Shown here in pieces: positions 1 through 11,599 of a DNA stretch of 43,298 nucleotides. Below the pieces are notes generated by a model. It ran no database searches. It saw nothing but the letters and a program-made list of their open reading frames with translations, and had not been told where the DNA came from. This stretch comes from Rhizobium sp. Q54 (lineage in GTDB: Bacteria; Pseudomonadota; Alphaproteobacteria; UBA2966; CAIVPW01): contig CAMDCA010000011.1 of the NCBI GenBank assembly GCA_945889645.1, positions 1-43,298 of the forward strand. The letters run 5' to 3'. The translations under genes were made by a program, and so were the position numbers. Position 1 is the stretch's first letter; every line of letters starts with the position of its first letter.

Positions 1-60
1 GGTCGCTCGGATAACGAAGGCCGCGACGCACGGCGGCAGCGCGGTGTTCAGGCTTCCACA

Positions 61-94
61 TCGGGCACCCCATGGCTTCGACTCGGGTGCCCGA
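61..94. repeat. 10-bp perfect inverted repeat (hairpin) downstream of the operon
   Basis: Positions 61-70 (TCGGGCACCC) pair perfectly with 85-94 (GGGTGCCCGA) around a 14-nt loop. It lies about 75 bases beyond the end of the last gene of the minus-strand operon. No T-run follows on either strand, so a rho-independent terminator is only a possibility. I see no gene in bases 1-169. Confidence 0.45.
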
Positions 95-169
95 CAATGA
101 ATCACAACCGATTCCCCAGACTCAACATCTTCTTGGATCGGCTTTAAGAACGAGCGGGAGAGGGGACTC

Positions 170-763
170 TCACCACTCCTCGGGGCCTTTTTCGCGGAAG
201 TCGAGGGGCAGGACGGTGCGCAGGGCGACGACCAGTTCGCGGTCGGCGGTGTCGCCCGAGAAGAGCGAGTTGCGCCAGAAGGTGCCCTTCCACAACACGC
301 GCTTGGTGAAGCAGTCGGTCAGGGTGGCGTGAACGCGGATGTCGTCCTCGGTGCCTGCCAGCGTTGCCGCCAGCACATAGCGCACGCCTAGGGTGCGGCC
401 CTGTTCATGGGCCGGCGCCTTGTCGCCGCGCATCAGCAGCGTGGCGCGTTCGTCGGCGACGCGCAGGCCGAGGCCGCCGAGTTCTTCGTTCACCGAACGG
501 GAGAGCTCGGCCATGATCGGCTCGGGCACGTCCGCGCCCGGCTCGGTTGCCATCGGCAGCAGCGCGATAGACAGCGGATGGGGCGGGCTGCGCTCCTGTT
601 CGAGCGGCACGAACGGCGAGGTGTCCTGGGCGGCCTGTTCGGCCAGCACATAGGTCGGGTCGATGCGGGGGAAAACCACCGCCATCGATGTCAGCAAGCC
701 CACCATGCCTGCGCCGGCGGCGAGGATGGCGACGTTGCGCGCTTTGGAATCTGCCGAGGCCAT
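170..763 (-). CDS. TolB/FlgO-like N-terminal-domain membrane protein
   Basis: A 197-residue protein with one N-terminal membrane segment (about residues 10-30), a short linker, and a C-terminal domain of about 130 residues. The C-terminal domain resembles the TolB-N/FlgO-like domain often fused to class III adenylate cyclases: an ALLPM strand near residue 68, a NEELGGLGLRVADERA-like helix/strand, then GVRYVLAATL. It lies 169 bases behind cbbX on the same strand, so it may be the last gene of the carbon-fixation operon or have its own promoter. No cyclase domain is attached. The exact role is unknown and the domain call rests on sequence resemblance only. Confidence 0.6.
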   Translation of the reverse strand: MASADSKARNVAILAAGAGMVGLLTSMAVVFPRIDPTYVLAEQAAQDTSPFVPLEQERSPPHPLSIALLPMATEPGADVPEPIMAELSRSVNEELGGLGLRVADERATLLMRGDKAPAHEQGRTLGVRYVLAATLAGTEDDIRVHATLTDCFTKRVLWKGTFWRNSLFSGDTADRELVVALRTVLPLDFREKGPEEW

Positions 764-932
764 GGACGCTCTAGCTGCCCTCTAGGTGTCCGAGCGGGGA
801 GTGTAGCAGCATTTGGGTCGGCGAGGCGCCTACGACAAGGGCATAGGCGAGTCTTGCCACCACCACCCCGGACTCTTGGTACCCCTGCGCCCGGCCAGGC
901 TTGCAACACCCGCGCGCTGGGGCCCGGGGGGC

Positions 933-1823
933 CTACTGGAAGACGCGGCTGGCGAGCAGGTCCTCGGCTTCGATGGTGGTGAGGTCCTTGCGGGTCAGGT
1001 TGGTGCGGTCCTTGCGGCCGAACAGGCGGTTGGCCTGGCGCAGCTTGGCGCGGTCGATGGCGTTGCGCATCGAGCGGGCGTTGGCGAAGTGCGGCATCTT
1101 CATGCGGCGCGGGATGTATTCCTTGAGGACCTTCACCGCCTCGGGCGTCAGCACATAGTGCTGGGCGTCGACCATGATCTTGGCAATCTCGAACAGCTCG
1201 ACGTCGCTGTAGTCGGGGAAGTCGAGGTGATGGGCGATGCGGCTGCGGAAGCCCGGGTTCGACTGGAAGAACACTTCCATGCGGTTGGCGTAGCCGGCGA
1301 GGATGACGACCAGGTCGTCGCGCTGGTTTTCCATCACCTGCAGCAGGATCTCGATCGCTTCCTGGCCGTAGTCGCGTTCGTTCTCGGGCTTGTAGAGGTA
1401 GTACGCCTCGTCGATGAACAGCACGCCGCCCATCGCCTTTTTGATGACCTCGCGCGTCTTGGGCGCGGTGTGGCCGATGTACTGGCCGACCAGGTCGTCG
1501 CGCGTCACCGACACCAGGTGGCCCTGGCGGACGTAGCCGAGGTTCTTGAGAATCTCGGCCATGCGCAGGGCGACGGTGGTCTTGCCGGTGCCGGGGTTGC
1601 CGGTGAACGACATGTGCAGCGTCGGCGCTCCGGTCTCGAGACCCATGGAGCGGCGGGCCTTATCGACCAGGAGAAGAGCGGCGATCTCGCGGATGCGCTG
1701 CTTCACCGGCCTCAGGCCGATCAACTCGCGATCGAGCTTGTCGAGCACGGCCTGCACGTTGGAGCGCGCGAACTCACCTTCGAGATCGAAGGAGTCGGTC
1801 GGATTTTCTGGTGTGGTGGTCAT
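933..1823 (-). CDS. cbbX: CbbX, red-type RuBisCO activase (AAA+ ATPase)
   Basis: CbbX uses ATP to pull on the C-terminal tail of the red-type RuBisCO large subunit and release inhibitory sugar phosphates. The 296-residue protein shows Walker A GNPGTGKT (75-82), an aromatic pore loop YIG (115-117), Walker B VLFIDEA (134-140) and a C-terminal helical AAA+ lid. The frame is open about 33 codons further upstream, but that part is basic and unlike the family. The ATG at 1823 gives the usual [10 protein letters not shown] start and family length of about 300. It follows cbbS with a 103-base gap that holds a strong hairpin. CbbX next to cbbLS is the normal arrangement for form IC/ID RuBisCO. Confidence 0.95.
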   Translation of the reverse strand: MTTTPENPTDSFDLEGEFARSNVQAVLDKLDRELIGLRPVKQRIREIAALLLVDKARRSMGLETGAPTLHMSFTGNPGTGKTTVALRMAEILKNLGYVRQGHLVSVTRDDLVGQYIGHTAPKTREVIKKAMGGVLFIDEAYYLYKPENERDYGQEAIEILLQVMENQRDDLVVILAGYANRMEVFFQSNPGFRSRIAHHLDFPDYSDVELFEIAKIMVDAQHYVLTPEAVKVLKEYIPRRMKMPHFANARSMRNAIDRAKLRQANRLFGRKDRTNLTRKDLTTIEAEDLLASRVFQ

Positions 1824-1884
1824 GGTGGCCCTGCGTTGCCGGGGCCGGCGAGAGACGTTGCTGGGCCCCGTCCGTCGAAAAGCA

Positions 1885-1915
1885 ACTCCCCGGGGCGGTG
1901 TGCGCCCCGGGGAGT
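1885..1915 (-). terminator. 13-bp GC-rich hairpin between cbbS and cbbX
   Basis: Bases 1885-1897 (ACTCCCCGGGGCG) pair perfectly with 1903-1915 around a 5-nt loop. Reading the minus strand, the hairpin starts 11 bases after the cbbS stop and is followed by TGCTTTTCG, a weak T-run. It may be a partial terminator or an RNA-stabilising stem that keeps cbbLS transcripts above cbbX. cbbX has no obvious separate promoter, so I favour attenuation over full termination. Confidence 0.65.
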
Positions 1916-1926
1916 AGTTCATGCGG

Positions 1927-2361
1927 TTACTTGTAGCGCTCGCCCTTCGGCTTGTCGGTGGCGTAGCTATGCACGCGGTACTGGATCGTGCGGCCCGGAC
2001 CTTCGGTGCGGGATAGCGCCAGACCCGGCTCGTATTTGGGCCGGTTGACGATGAACGACATCGCCACCGACTCGCGCCAGCGGCTGTTATCGAACGCGTT
2101 CACGCGGATGTACATGTTGCCGTACACCTTGCGGCACTCGGTGACCTCGGTCATCACCGCGGCGGGATCCTTGGTGTCGAACATCGGCTGGCACCACATC
2201 TCCCAGTACGTGTTCCGGGGATGGGGGTCGTCGGTGTATTCGACGCTCAACGCCCAACCCTGCTTGATGGCGTACGCCATCTGCAGCTTGATCTGGTCGT
2301 CGGTCAGCGGCGGCAGGAACGAGAACTGCCCCTGCGTCATGTTGCGCGGATTTTCGTGCAT
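1927..2361 (-). CDS. cbbS: RuBisCO small subunit, red type (form IC/ID)
   Basis: A 144-residue small subunit of form I RuBisCO, completing the L8S8 carboxylase of the Calvin cycle in the cytosol. The start [16 protein letters not shown], the [10 protein letters not shown] core strand and a C-terminal extension after the SFIVNRP strand (residues about 115-144) fit the red-type small subunits, whose tail forms an extra beta hairpin. The chosen ATG at 2361 has AGGAGG 8 bases upstream. Longer in-frame starts run into the cbbL stop region and encode a basic tail with no homology. It follows cbbL by 28 bases, so the two are co-transcribed. Confidence 0.96.
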   Translation of the reverse strand: MHENPRNMTQGQFSFLPPLTDDQIKLQMAYAIKQGWALSVEYTDDPHPRNTYWEMWCQPMFDTKDPAAVMTEVTECRKVYGNMYIRVNAFDNSRWRESVAMSFIVNRPKYEPGLALSRTEGPGRTIQYRVHSYATDKPKGERYK

Positions 2362-2389
2362 CGTGTGTCCTCCTAATTCGGGGGGGCAG

Positions 2390-5157
<2,768 letters not shown>

Positions 5158-5185
5158 TTTTCGTCTTTCGCTCCGCGAAGGGGGA

Positions 5186-6190
5186 CTAGCCGAGCTTGGC
5201 CATCACCTGCGCGGTATCGATCATGCGGCAGGCAAAGCCCCACTCGTTGTCGTACCAGGACAATACGCGGGCGAAGTTGTCGCCGACGGTGCGGGTCTCG
5301 AGCAGGTCAACGGTCGACGACCACGTCGTGTGGTTATAGTCGGACGACACCAGCGGCTCGTTGGAGACGTTGAGGACGCCCTTGAGCTTGCCCTTGGCGG
5401 CCTCGGTGAACGCCGCGTTGATCGACTCGACCGAAACCTTCTTGGTCGGCACGAACTTGAGGTCGACCACTGAGACGTTGGCGACCGGCACGCGGATGGA
5501 GGTGCCGTCGAGGCGGCCCTTGAGCTCCGGCAGGACCAGCTGAATGGCCTTGGCGACGCCCGACGAGGCCGGGATCATCGACATCGCGGCAGCGCGCGAG
5601 CGGCGCGGGTCGGAGTGCAGCGTGTCCTGCAGGCGCTGGTCGGCGGTGTAGGCGTGGATGGTCGTCATGAAGCCCTTCTCGATGCCGAAGGCCTGGTGCA
5701 GCACCATGGCGACCGGCGACAAGCAATTGGTCGTGCACGACGCGTTCGAGACGATGGTGTGCTTCTTCTCGAGCTTGTCGTGGTTGACGCCGTAGACGAC
5801 CGTAAGGTCGACGCCGTCAGCCGGAGCGGAGATGAGCACGCGTGTGGCGCCGGCCTTAATGTGGGCCTCGGCCTCTTCCCGCTTGGTGAAGCGGCCGGTG
5901 CACTCCAGCACCAAGTCAACGCCGAGGTCCTTCCACGGCAGCTTGGACGGATCCTTCTCGGCCAGCACCTTCATGACGCCCTTGCCGGCGTCCATGGTGT
6001 CCTTGGTCGTGGTCACGGTGCCGCCGAAGCGGCCGTGCACGGTGTCGTAACGGAACAGGTGAGCGTTCGCGTCCACCGAGCCCAGGTCGTTGAGGGCGAC
6101 GACTTGCAGGTCGTTCCGGTTGGTCTCGAGGATAGTGCGCAGTGCGAGACGTCCGATTCGTCCGAAACCGTTGATTGCTACCTTGGCCAT
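5186..6190 (-). CDS. gap: Glyceraldehyde-3-phosphate dehydrogenase, type I
   Basis: Interconverts 1,3-bisphosphoglycerate and glyceraldehyde-3-phosphate. In this operon it serves the reductive direction. The 334-residue protein has the Rossmann start [11 protein letters not shown], the active-site SNASCTTNC with Cys152 as nucleophile, [11 protein letters not shown], and the C-terminal WYDNEWGF motif. A GGGAGAG ribosome site precedes the ATG at 6190. Cofactor preference (NAD or NADP) cannot be settled by eye. It sits between tkt and pgk. Confidence 0.97.
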   Translation of the reverse strand: MAKVAINGFGRIGRLALRTILETNRNDLQVVALNDLGSVDANAHLFRYDTVHGRFGGTVTTTKDTMDAGKGVMKVLAEKDPSKLPWKDLGVDLVLECTGRFTKREEAEAHIKAGATRVLISAPADGVDLTVVYGVNHDKLEKKHTIVSNASCTTNCLSPVAMVLHQAFGIEKGFMTTIHAYTADQRLQDTLHSDPRRSRAAAMSMIPASSGVAKAIQLVLPELKGRLDGTSIRVPVANVSVVDLKFVPTKKVSVESINAAFTEAAKGKLKGVLNVSNEPLVSSDYNHTTWSSTVDLLETRTVGDNFARVLSWYDNEWGFACRMIDTAQVMAKLG

Positions 6191-6263
6191 CGATCTCTCC
6201 CGTTCTCCGAATTCGCCCGATTCACGATTGGATGTTGCTGCCCGAAAAAGGTTCCCGCCCGGG

Positions 6264-8288
6264 CTACTTCAACTTCGACTTGGCTGCGGCCACGACCGCC
6301 TCGGCCGTGATGTTGAAGTGCTTGTAGAGGTCCTTGATCGGCGCCGAGGCACCGAACGAGGTCATGCCGACGAACGCGCCGTTGTCACCGACCAGGCGGT
6401 CCCAACCGAACGGCACCATTGCCTCGACAGCGACGCGCACGGTGTTGACGCCCAGGATGCGGTCGCGCACGGCCGGCGCCTGCTTCTCCAGCAGTTCGAA
6501 CGATGGAACCGACACGACGCGGGTCGGAATGCCCTGGTCCTGCAACATCTTCTGCGCGTCGACGGCGAGGGAGACCTCGGAGCCGGTGGCGAGGATGCTG
6601 ACCTTGGCGGTGCCGGTGGCCGGCGAGATCTCGTAGGCGCCGCGGGCGCTGAGGTTCTCGTCGGTGTGGGTCTTGCGCAGGGTTGGCAGGTTCTGGCGGG
6701 TGAGGGCCAGGACCGACGGACCGGTCTTGTGCTCGACGGCGATCTGCCAGCACTCGGCGGTCTCGACCGCGTCGCCCGGACGCAGTACCAGGACGTTCGG
6801 CATAGCGCGCAGCGCGGCTAGGTGCTCGACCGGCTGATGGGTCGGGCCGTCTTCGCCGAGGCCGATGGAGTCATGCGTCATGACGTAGATGACGCGCTGA
6901 TGCATCAGCGCCGAGAGGCGCAGCGCCGGCCGCAGGTAGTCGGTGAAGATCAGGAAGGTGCCGCCGTATGGGATGACGCCGCCGTGCAGGGCCATGCCGT
7001 TCATGGCCGAGGCCATGCCGTGCTCGCGCACGCCGTAGTGCATGTAGCGCCCGCCCCAGTTCTTTGGGCTCATCGTGCCCATGCTCTTTACGAGCGTGAG
7101 GTTCGAGTGGGTCAGGTCGGCGGAGCCGCCCAGCAACTCCGGTGTCGCCGGAACAATCGCCTCCAGCGTGACCTGGCTCGACTTACGCGTCGCAAGTGCG
7201 GGAGCCTCGGCGGAGAACTTGCGCTTCAGCGCCAGCACGGCTTCCTTGAACGCCGGCGGCAGGGTGCCTGCCATGCGGCGGTTGAACTCGGCCTTCTTGG
7301 TCGCGTCGAGCTTGTCGAGGCGGCCGCGCCAGTCGGTGGCGGCCTTGAGCGAGCGGGTGCCGACCTTGCGCCAGGCGCCAAGGATCTCGTCGGGGATGAC
7401 GAACGGTGCATGCGGCCAGTTCAGCTTGGCGCGCGTCGCCGCGACTTCGTCCTTGCCGAGTGCGGCGCCGTGCGCCGACTCGGAGCCCGCCTTGTTGGGT
7501 GAGCCATAGGCGATGATGGTCTTGCAGGCGATCATCGACGGCTTGTCGGTGACGGCCTGGGCCTCCTTGATGCACTTCTCGATCTCGGCGGGGTTGTGGC
7601 CGTCGCACGACACCACGTGCCAGCCGCACGAACGGAAGCGCGCCGGCTGGTCATCGCTCTCGGACAGATCGGTCGGGCCGTCGATGCAGATCGAGTTGTC
7701 GTCGAAGAAGGCGATCAGCTTGCCGAGCTTGTAGTGCCCGGCCATGGAGATCGCTTCCTGGCTGAGGCCCTCCATCAAGCAGCCGTCACCGGCGATGACG
7801 TATGTGAAGTGGTCAACGACATCGTTGCCGAACAGCGCGTTCATGTGGCGCTCAGCGAGCGCGAATCCGACCGAGTTGCCGATGCCCTGACCGAGCGGAC
7901 CGGTGGTGGTCTCGATGCCCGGATGCTTGGCGTGGCCCTCGAACTCCGGATGGCCGTTGGCCATCGAGCCCATCTGACGGAAGCGCTTGAGCTGGTCGAT
8001 GGTCCACTTCGGGTAGCCGGTCAGATACAGCAGCGCGAACTGCAGCATCGAGCCGTGTCCGGCTGACAAGATGAAGCGATCGCGATCCGGCCACTCGGGC
8101 TGGGCCGGGTCGAACTTCAGGAACTTGGTGAACAGGACGGTCGCCACGTCGGCCATGCCCATCGGCATGCCCGGGTGACCGGAGTTCGCCGCCTCGACGG
8201 CATCGATCGAGAGGAAGCGAATGGCATTGGCCATGTCGTTGTGCGTTACCGACATGCCCTCGGCTACCTTCATCTGCGGGACGGCCAT
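6264..8288 (-). CDS. tkt: Transketolase
   Basis: Thiamine-diphosphate enzyme moving two-carbon units between sugar phosphates to regenerate pentoses. The 674-residue length is typical. It has NSGHPGMPMG near 35, the ThDP/Mg motif starting GDG at 167 (AGDGCLMEG), TTTGPLGQG at 128-136, the pyrimidine-domain THDSIGLGEDGPTHQP with its catalytic histidines, and a C-terminal domain with GSEVSLA. The ATG at 8288 has AGGAGGA at 8 bases. The gene follows prk by 18 bases. The product may serve both the Calvin cycle and the pentose phosphate pathway. Confidence 0.97.
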   Translation of the reverse strand: MAVPQMKVAEGMSVTHNDMANAIRFLSIDAVEAANSGHPGMPMGMADVATVLFTKFLKFDPAQPEWPDRDRFILSAGHGSMLQFALLYLTGYPKWTIDQLKRFRQMGSMANGHPEFEGHAKHPGIETTTGPLGQGIGNSVGFALAERHMNALFGNDVVDHFTYVIAGDGCLMEGLSQEAISMAGHYKLGKLIAFFDDNSICIDGPTDLSESDDQPARFRSCGWHVVSCDGHNPAEIEKCIKEAQAVTDKPSMIACKTIIAYGSPNKAGSESAHGAALGKDEVAATRAKLNWPHAPFVIPDEILGAWRKVGTRSLKAATDWRGRLDKLDATKKAEFNRRMAGTLPPAFKEAVLALKRKFSAEAPALATRKSSQVTLEAIVPATPELLGGSADLTHSNLTLVKSMGTMSPKNWGGRYMHYGVREHGMASAMNGMALHGGVIPYGGTFLIFTDYLRPALRLSALMHQRVIYVMTHDSIGLGEDGPTHQPVEHLAALRAMPNVLVLRPGDAVETAECWQIAVEHKTGPSVLALTRQNLPTLRKTHTDENLSARGAYEISPATGTAKVSILATGSEVSLAVDAQKMLQDQGIPTRVVSVPSFELLEKQAPAVRDRILGVNTVRVAVEAMVPFGWDRLVGDNGAFVGMTSFGASAPIKDLYKHFNITAEAVVAAAKSKLK

Positions 8289-8306
8289 GGACGTTCCTCC
8301 TGAGCC

Positions 8307-9242
8307 TTAGATGGCGTGAACGCCGACCTGCGCCTTGACCATGTGGTAGGCGATCAGGAGCTGGGTCAGCGCGAGCGGGTGGCTGACTTTCGAAGTCTGC
8401 TTCTCGTCGATGTAGCTGCCGACGTGGGCGCGTAGGTGCTGTGCTTCCGGCAGGTGCGACCAAATCAGCTCTTCGAGCTTCTTGGCGTCGCCATCGTTGA
8501 GGTCGCCGGGGATTTCGAGCACGTCCACCGGCTTGCCGTCGCGGTCGCGCACCAATTCGAGGTGCAGGCCGCTCTCCATGCCCGGTTCCAGGATCGGCGA
8601 GAGGTCCGGATGCGGCAGGGTCGGGCGCAGCGTGTGGCGCACGTTGAGGTGGGCGCCGGACTCCTTGGCGTTGTCGGCCGGGGGATAGAAGCTGACGACC
8701 ATGTCGGCGAACGTGCGCTGCGGCCAGATGAAGGCCGGGCTGTCCTTCTCGCGCTTCTTCAGCGACATCATCACCTCTTCCTTGGTGTAGTGCCGCTTGG
8801 CGGTATCGCGGGCAACCTTCCAACGGACGCGCAGGTCTTCGTCGGGCTCGACGTAGACCTTCACGTCATAGAGGTCGCGTAGGCTGCGCGTGGTGAAGCC
8901 GAGCAGGCCCTCGAACACGATGAACTCTTTGGGCTCGACATAGATCGGCCGGTCGAGGGTGCCGTGGTCGTGGTTGTAGAGCGGCTGCAGGATCGGCTGG
9001 CCCTGGGAGAGCAGACGGATGTGCTGCTCCAGGATGTCGATGTAGTTGCAGCGCGGATCGAGCGCGGACAGGCCGTTCTGGGCCCGCTCCTTGCGGTCAT
9101 AGCGGTGGTAGTCGTCGGTGCAGATCACGGTGACGCGATCAGGGCCGAGGATATTGGCAATGCCGGCGGTCATCGTCGTCTTACCGGTCGCCGAATCACC
9201 GACCATGCCCAGGATCGTGTGTGGCTTTCTCTTGCCGCCCAT
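8307..9242 (-). CDS. prk: Phosphoribulokinase, plant/cyanobacterial-like class
   Basis: Phosphorylates ribulose-5-phosphate with ATP to make the RuBisCO substrate. About 311 residues with P-loop GDSATGKT (15-22), DDYHRYDR (43-50), ALDPRCN, a PLYNHDHGTLD stretch and FEGLLGF. This pattern matches the uridine-kinase-like class II enzymes of cyanobacteria and plants. It does not match the roughly 290-residue proteobacterial CbbP (GSSGAGT P-loop). The ATG at 9242 has AAGG 7 bases upstream; an in-frame ATG at 9266 is possible. It lies between pfp (79-base gap) and tkt (18-base gap). The C-terminal helical region is longer than in the plant enzyme. Confidence 0.9.
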   Translation of the reverse strand: MGGKRKPHTILGMVGDSATGKTTMTAGIANILGPDRVTVICTDDYHRYDRKERAQNGLSALDPRCNYIDILEQHIRLLSQGQPILQPLYNHDHGTLDRPIYVEPKEFIVFEGLLGFTTRSLRDLYDVKVYVEPDEDLRVRWKVARDTAKRHYTKEEVMMSLKKREKDSPAFIWPQRTFADMVVSFYPPADNAKESGAHLNVRHTLRPTLPHPDLSPILEPGMESGLHLELVRDRDGKPVDVLEIPGDLNDGDAKKLEELIWSHLPEAQHLRAHVGSYIDEKQTSKVSHPLALTQLLIAYHMVKAQVGVHAI

Positions 9243-9321
9243 GCTGAACCTTCCCGTGCTGCTCATCCGCCTCGTCGCACCCTCAGCTGACCTTGGGTGC
9301 GACTCCCCCTGTGAACGCTGG

Positions 9322-10539
9322 TTACTTCGCCAGAATCTTGGCGACCGGATTGGCCCGCAGGCGCGATGCCGTCGGCATGCCGCTGCCGAGCAGCGGACGT
9401 GCGTAGTTGAGGAACGCCTCGGTGACGTCGCAGTTGTTGGCGGCGATCATCGAGTCGTCCATCACCTTGGTCTTGCCGGCGACTTCCTCGAGCTTGGTGA
9501 AGCGGTAGTCGATGGCGTAGTTGCCGACGCGGTGCATGGTGACGGTGCCGTCGCCCTTGCCGTAGGCGGCGAACTGGACCGCCTTGACGCCGACTTCGCG
9601 CGCTTCGCGCTGGTCGGTGTCGGACACGCAGCCGAGGAACGAGCGCTGCAGATAGCCGAACGTGTCGCCACGCACACGCTTGATCTTCAGGTCGTTCTTG
9701 ATCTTGTCGGTGAGCAGGTCGGCCAGCGCGCCGGTGCCGGACAGTTGCACGTTGCCGTGCGCGTCACGCTCGACGTTGGGACCCGCCAGCTTGGTGATGA
9801 TCGGCGTGCCGTCAGCGTCGTGGACGCCCTCGGACACCGCAATGACGCAGCGCTTGTGCTGGTCGTTGACGCGCTTCACGTCGGCCAGGAAGCGGTTCAC
9901 GTCGAACACGCGCTCCGGCAGATAGATCAGGTGCGGGCCCGAGTTCGGATAGCGCCGGGCAAGGGCGCTCGCGGCGGTCAGGAAGCCGGCGTGCCGGCCC
10001 ATGACGACGCCGACGTACACGCCGGTCAGGGCCTCGTTGTCGAGGTCGATGCCGGCGAACGCCGAAGCCACGAACCGCGCCGCGGACGGGAAGCCCGGGG
10101 TGTGGTCGTTGACCATCAAGTCGTTGTCGATGGTCTTGGGAATGTGGACGCAGGTCAGGGCGTAGCCGGTCTTGCGTGCTTCCTCGGCGACGATGCGGAG
10201 CGTGTCCGACGAGTCGTTGCCGCCGATATAGAAGAACGTGCCGATGCCGTGCGCCTTGCAGACCTTGAGAATGTTCTGGCAGTAGGCGAGGTCCGGCTTG
10301 TCGCGCGTGCTGCCCAGCGTGGCGCACGGCGTGGCCGCAACGGCCTCGAGGTGCTCGGCAGTTTCCTGCGAGAGATCGACGAAGTCCTCGTTGACGATGC
10401 CTTTGACGCCGTGACGGGCGCCGTAGACGCGCTCAACGGACGGAAAGCGCCGCGCTTCGAGCACAACGCCGACCATGGACTGATTGATGACCGCCGTCGG
10501 GCCACCGCCCTGGGCGACAAGGATCTTGCCTTGCAGCAT
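9322..10539 (-). CDS. pfp: Pyrophosphate-dependent 6-phosphofructokinase
   Basis: Reversibly interconverts fructose-6-phosphate plus PPi and fructose-1,6-bisphosphate plus Pi. The 405-residue protein has GGNDS (106-110), whose Asp109 replaces the Gly of ATP enzymes, and PKTIDND (134-140), whose Lys135 replaces the Gly of the ATP-type GTIDND. Both residues mark PPi use. GRHAGFL follows. It is the first gene of the Calvin-cycle operon, with GGGGAG 8 bases before the ATG. Characterised relatives (Methylococcus) also act on sedoheptulose bisphosphate, so it may stand in for the missing bisphosphatase. That role here is inference. Confidence 0.93.
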   Translation of the reverse strand: MLQGKILVAQGGGPTAVINQSMVGVVLEARRFPSVERVYGARHGVKGIVNEDFVDLSQETAEHLEAVAATPCATLGSTRDKPDLAYCQNILKVCKAHGIGTFFYIGGNDSSDTLRIVAEEARKTGYALTCVHIPKTIDNDLMVNDHTPGFPSAARFVASAFAGIDLDNEALTGVYVGVVMGRHAGFLTAASALARRYPNSGPHLIYLPERVFDVNRFLADVKRVNDQHKRCVIAVSEGVHDADGTPIITKLAGPNVERDAHGNVQLSGTGALADLLTDKIKNDLKIKRVRGDTFGYLQRSFLGCVSDTDQREAREVGVKAVQFAAYGKGDGTVTMHRVGNYAIDYRFTKLEEVAGKTKVMDDSMIAANNCDVTEAFLNYARPLLGSGMPTASRLRANPVAKILAK

Positions 10540-10840
10540 GTATCAAACTCCCCCCAAGCGACGGCGCGGCGTTGCGCGCAGGCGCTAACTCTTTCGATGT
10601 ATGAGCCTCCCGGCCCGACATCTTGCCGCGACGAGCCGCAGCCAAACCACGCGTCGCAACCCCTGGCCCGTTCGTCGCCCAACGAACGGCGTCCCTTCGG
10701 CAATCGAACCCCGCCAAGGGACGAGCAACCATTATACGATTTCGTGAACCGTCCAGAACCCCCATACGGGTGGGTCGTGCCTACCCGATCAGGGGGCTCC
10801 TGATACCTACTCCAGAGCCAGGTGGGAATTGTCCCACCCG
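10540..10840 (-). promoter_or_regulatory. Upstream control region of the Calvin-cycle operon
   Basis: About 300 bases without a gene between the LuxR-type regulator and pfp. On the minus strand a perfect TATAAT lies at 10736-10731 with a weak -35 (TTCTGG, 10758-10753, 16-bp spacer), the best promoter candidate for the operon. Upstream of it are three inverted repeats: CGGGT/ACCCG (10767-10771 with 10783-10787), ATCAGG/CCTGAT (10788-10793 with 10799-10804) and GGTGGGA/TCCCACC (10821-10827 with 10832-10838). The last sits just behind the regulator stop and could be a terminator without T-run or an operator. No divergent cbbR is present. Confidence 0.5.
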
Positions 10841-11599
10841 CTAACGCCGCTCCGCAGCGCGACGCGTTGTCGCGGGTAGGGCGGGCTGCTGCTGCGCCGG
10901 GATCGGCATGCGGCCCCCGTCGACCTGGGCCGAAAGGTACGCGTTCACCGCCTGCGTCCGATTGTGCACGCCTAGCTTGCCGTAAAGGTTCTTCAAATGG
11001 AACTTCACGGTGTTGACCGAGATGCCGAGGTCGGCGGCGATGTTGGCCGCCGGCCGGCCCGCGCGCAACAGCGAGAGCAGCTCGCGCTCGCGCTGGGTCA
11101 GGCTGACGAATGGGTCGGTGTCTAGGGTACGGACGTCGAGGTACGGGAACACCATGCGGCCGTCGGCGACGGCGGCGACGGTCTCCAGCAACGCGCCGGC
11201 CGGCGCGCTGTTGGAGCAGAAGCCGGCGGCGCCGAGCGCCATGGCTTGGCCCGGGACGTCGGGGGACGGATCGTCGGCGTAGATGACGATGCGCGGTGCT
11301 TGAGTGCGATCGCGCAGGGCCTGCAACACGCCGCGGCCATCGAGGTATGGCATGATCCAACCGACGACGCCGACGTGGAAAGACAGGCGGTCCACTGCTT
11401 CGACAAAGCGCTCGCCATCGGCGGCCACGGCGACGACGCGGAAGCGCGGGTCGTCGGAAAAGATTCGTTCTAGGCCGGAGATGACGACCGGGTGGCGGTC
11501 CGCAAGCAGGACGCGAATCGGCGCTGCCTTGGCGGCTGGCCGGCGACGCGAGTCGCCCGCGGGCCTGGTCTCGGTCGGGCTCTCGATGCGGGCGGCCAT
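10841..11599 (-). CDS. LuxR/NarL-type regulator with degenerate receiver domain
   Basis: A 252-residue DNA-binding protein with an N-terminal receiver-like domain (about 28-145) and a C-terminal LuxR helix-turn-helix (about 165-222: LTQRERELLSLL, ISVNTVKFHLKNLYGKLGVHNR). In the receiver the normal phospho-accepting Asp is Gly80 (VVGWIMPYLDG), the conserved Lys is Asn130 (GFCSNSAP), and only one acidic-pocket Asp remains (Asp34). Phosphorylation at the usual site is therefore not possible. The ATG overlaps the epimerase stop by one base (TGATG). Being upstream of and co-directional with the Calvin operon, it could control that operon, but there is no direct evidence. Confidence 0.88.
   Translation of the reverse strand: MAARIESPTETRPAGDSRRRPAAKAAPIRVLLADRHPVVISGLERIFSDDPRFRVVAVAADGERFVEAVDRLSFHVGVVGWIMPYLDGRGVLQALRDRTQAPRIVIYADDPSPDVPGQAMALGAAGFCSNSAPAGALLETVAAVADGRMVFPYLDVRTLDTDPFVSLTQRERELLSLLRAGRPAANIAADLGISVNTVKFHLKNLYGKLGVHNRTQAVNAYLSAQVDGGRMPIPAQQQPALPATTRRAAERR

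Noticed and set aside
9118-10803. 561-codon plus-strand ORF opposite pfp and prk
   Set aside because: Antisense to two well-supported genes; no ribosome site or domain.
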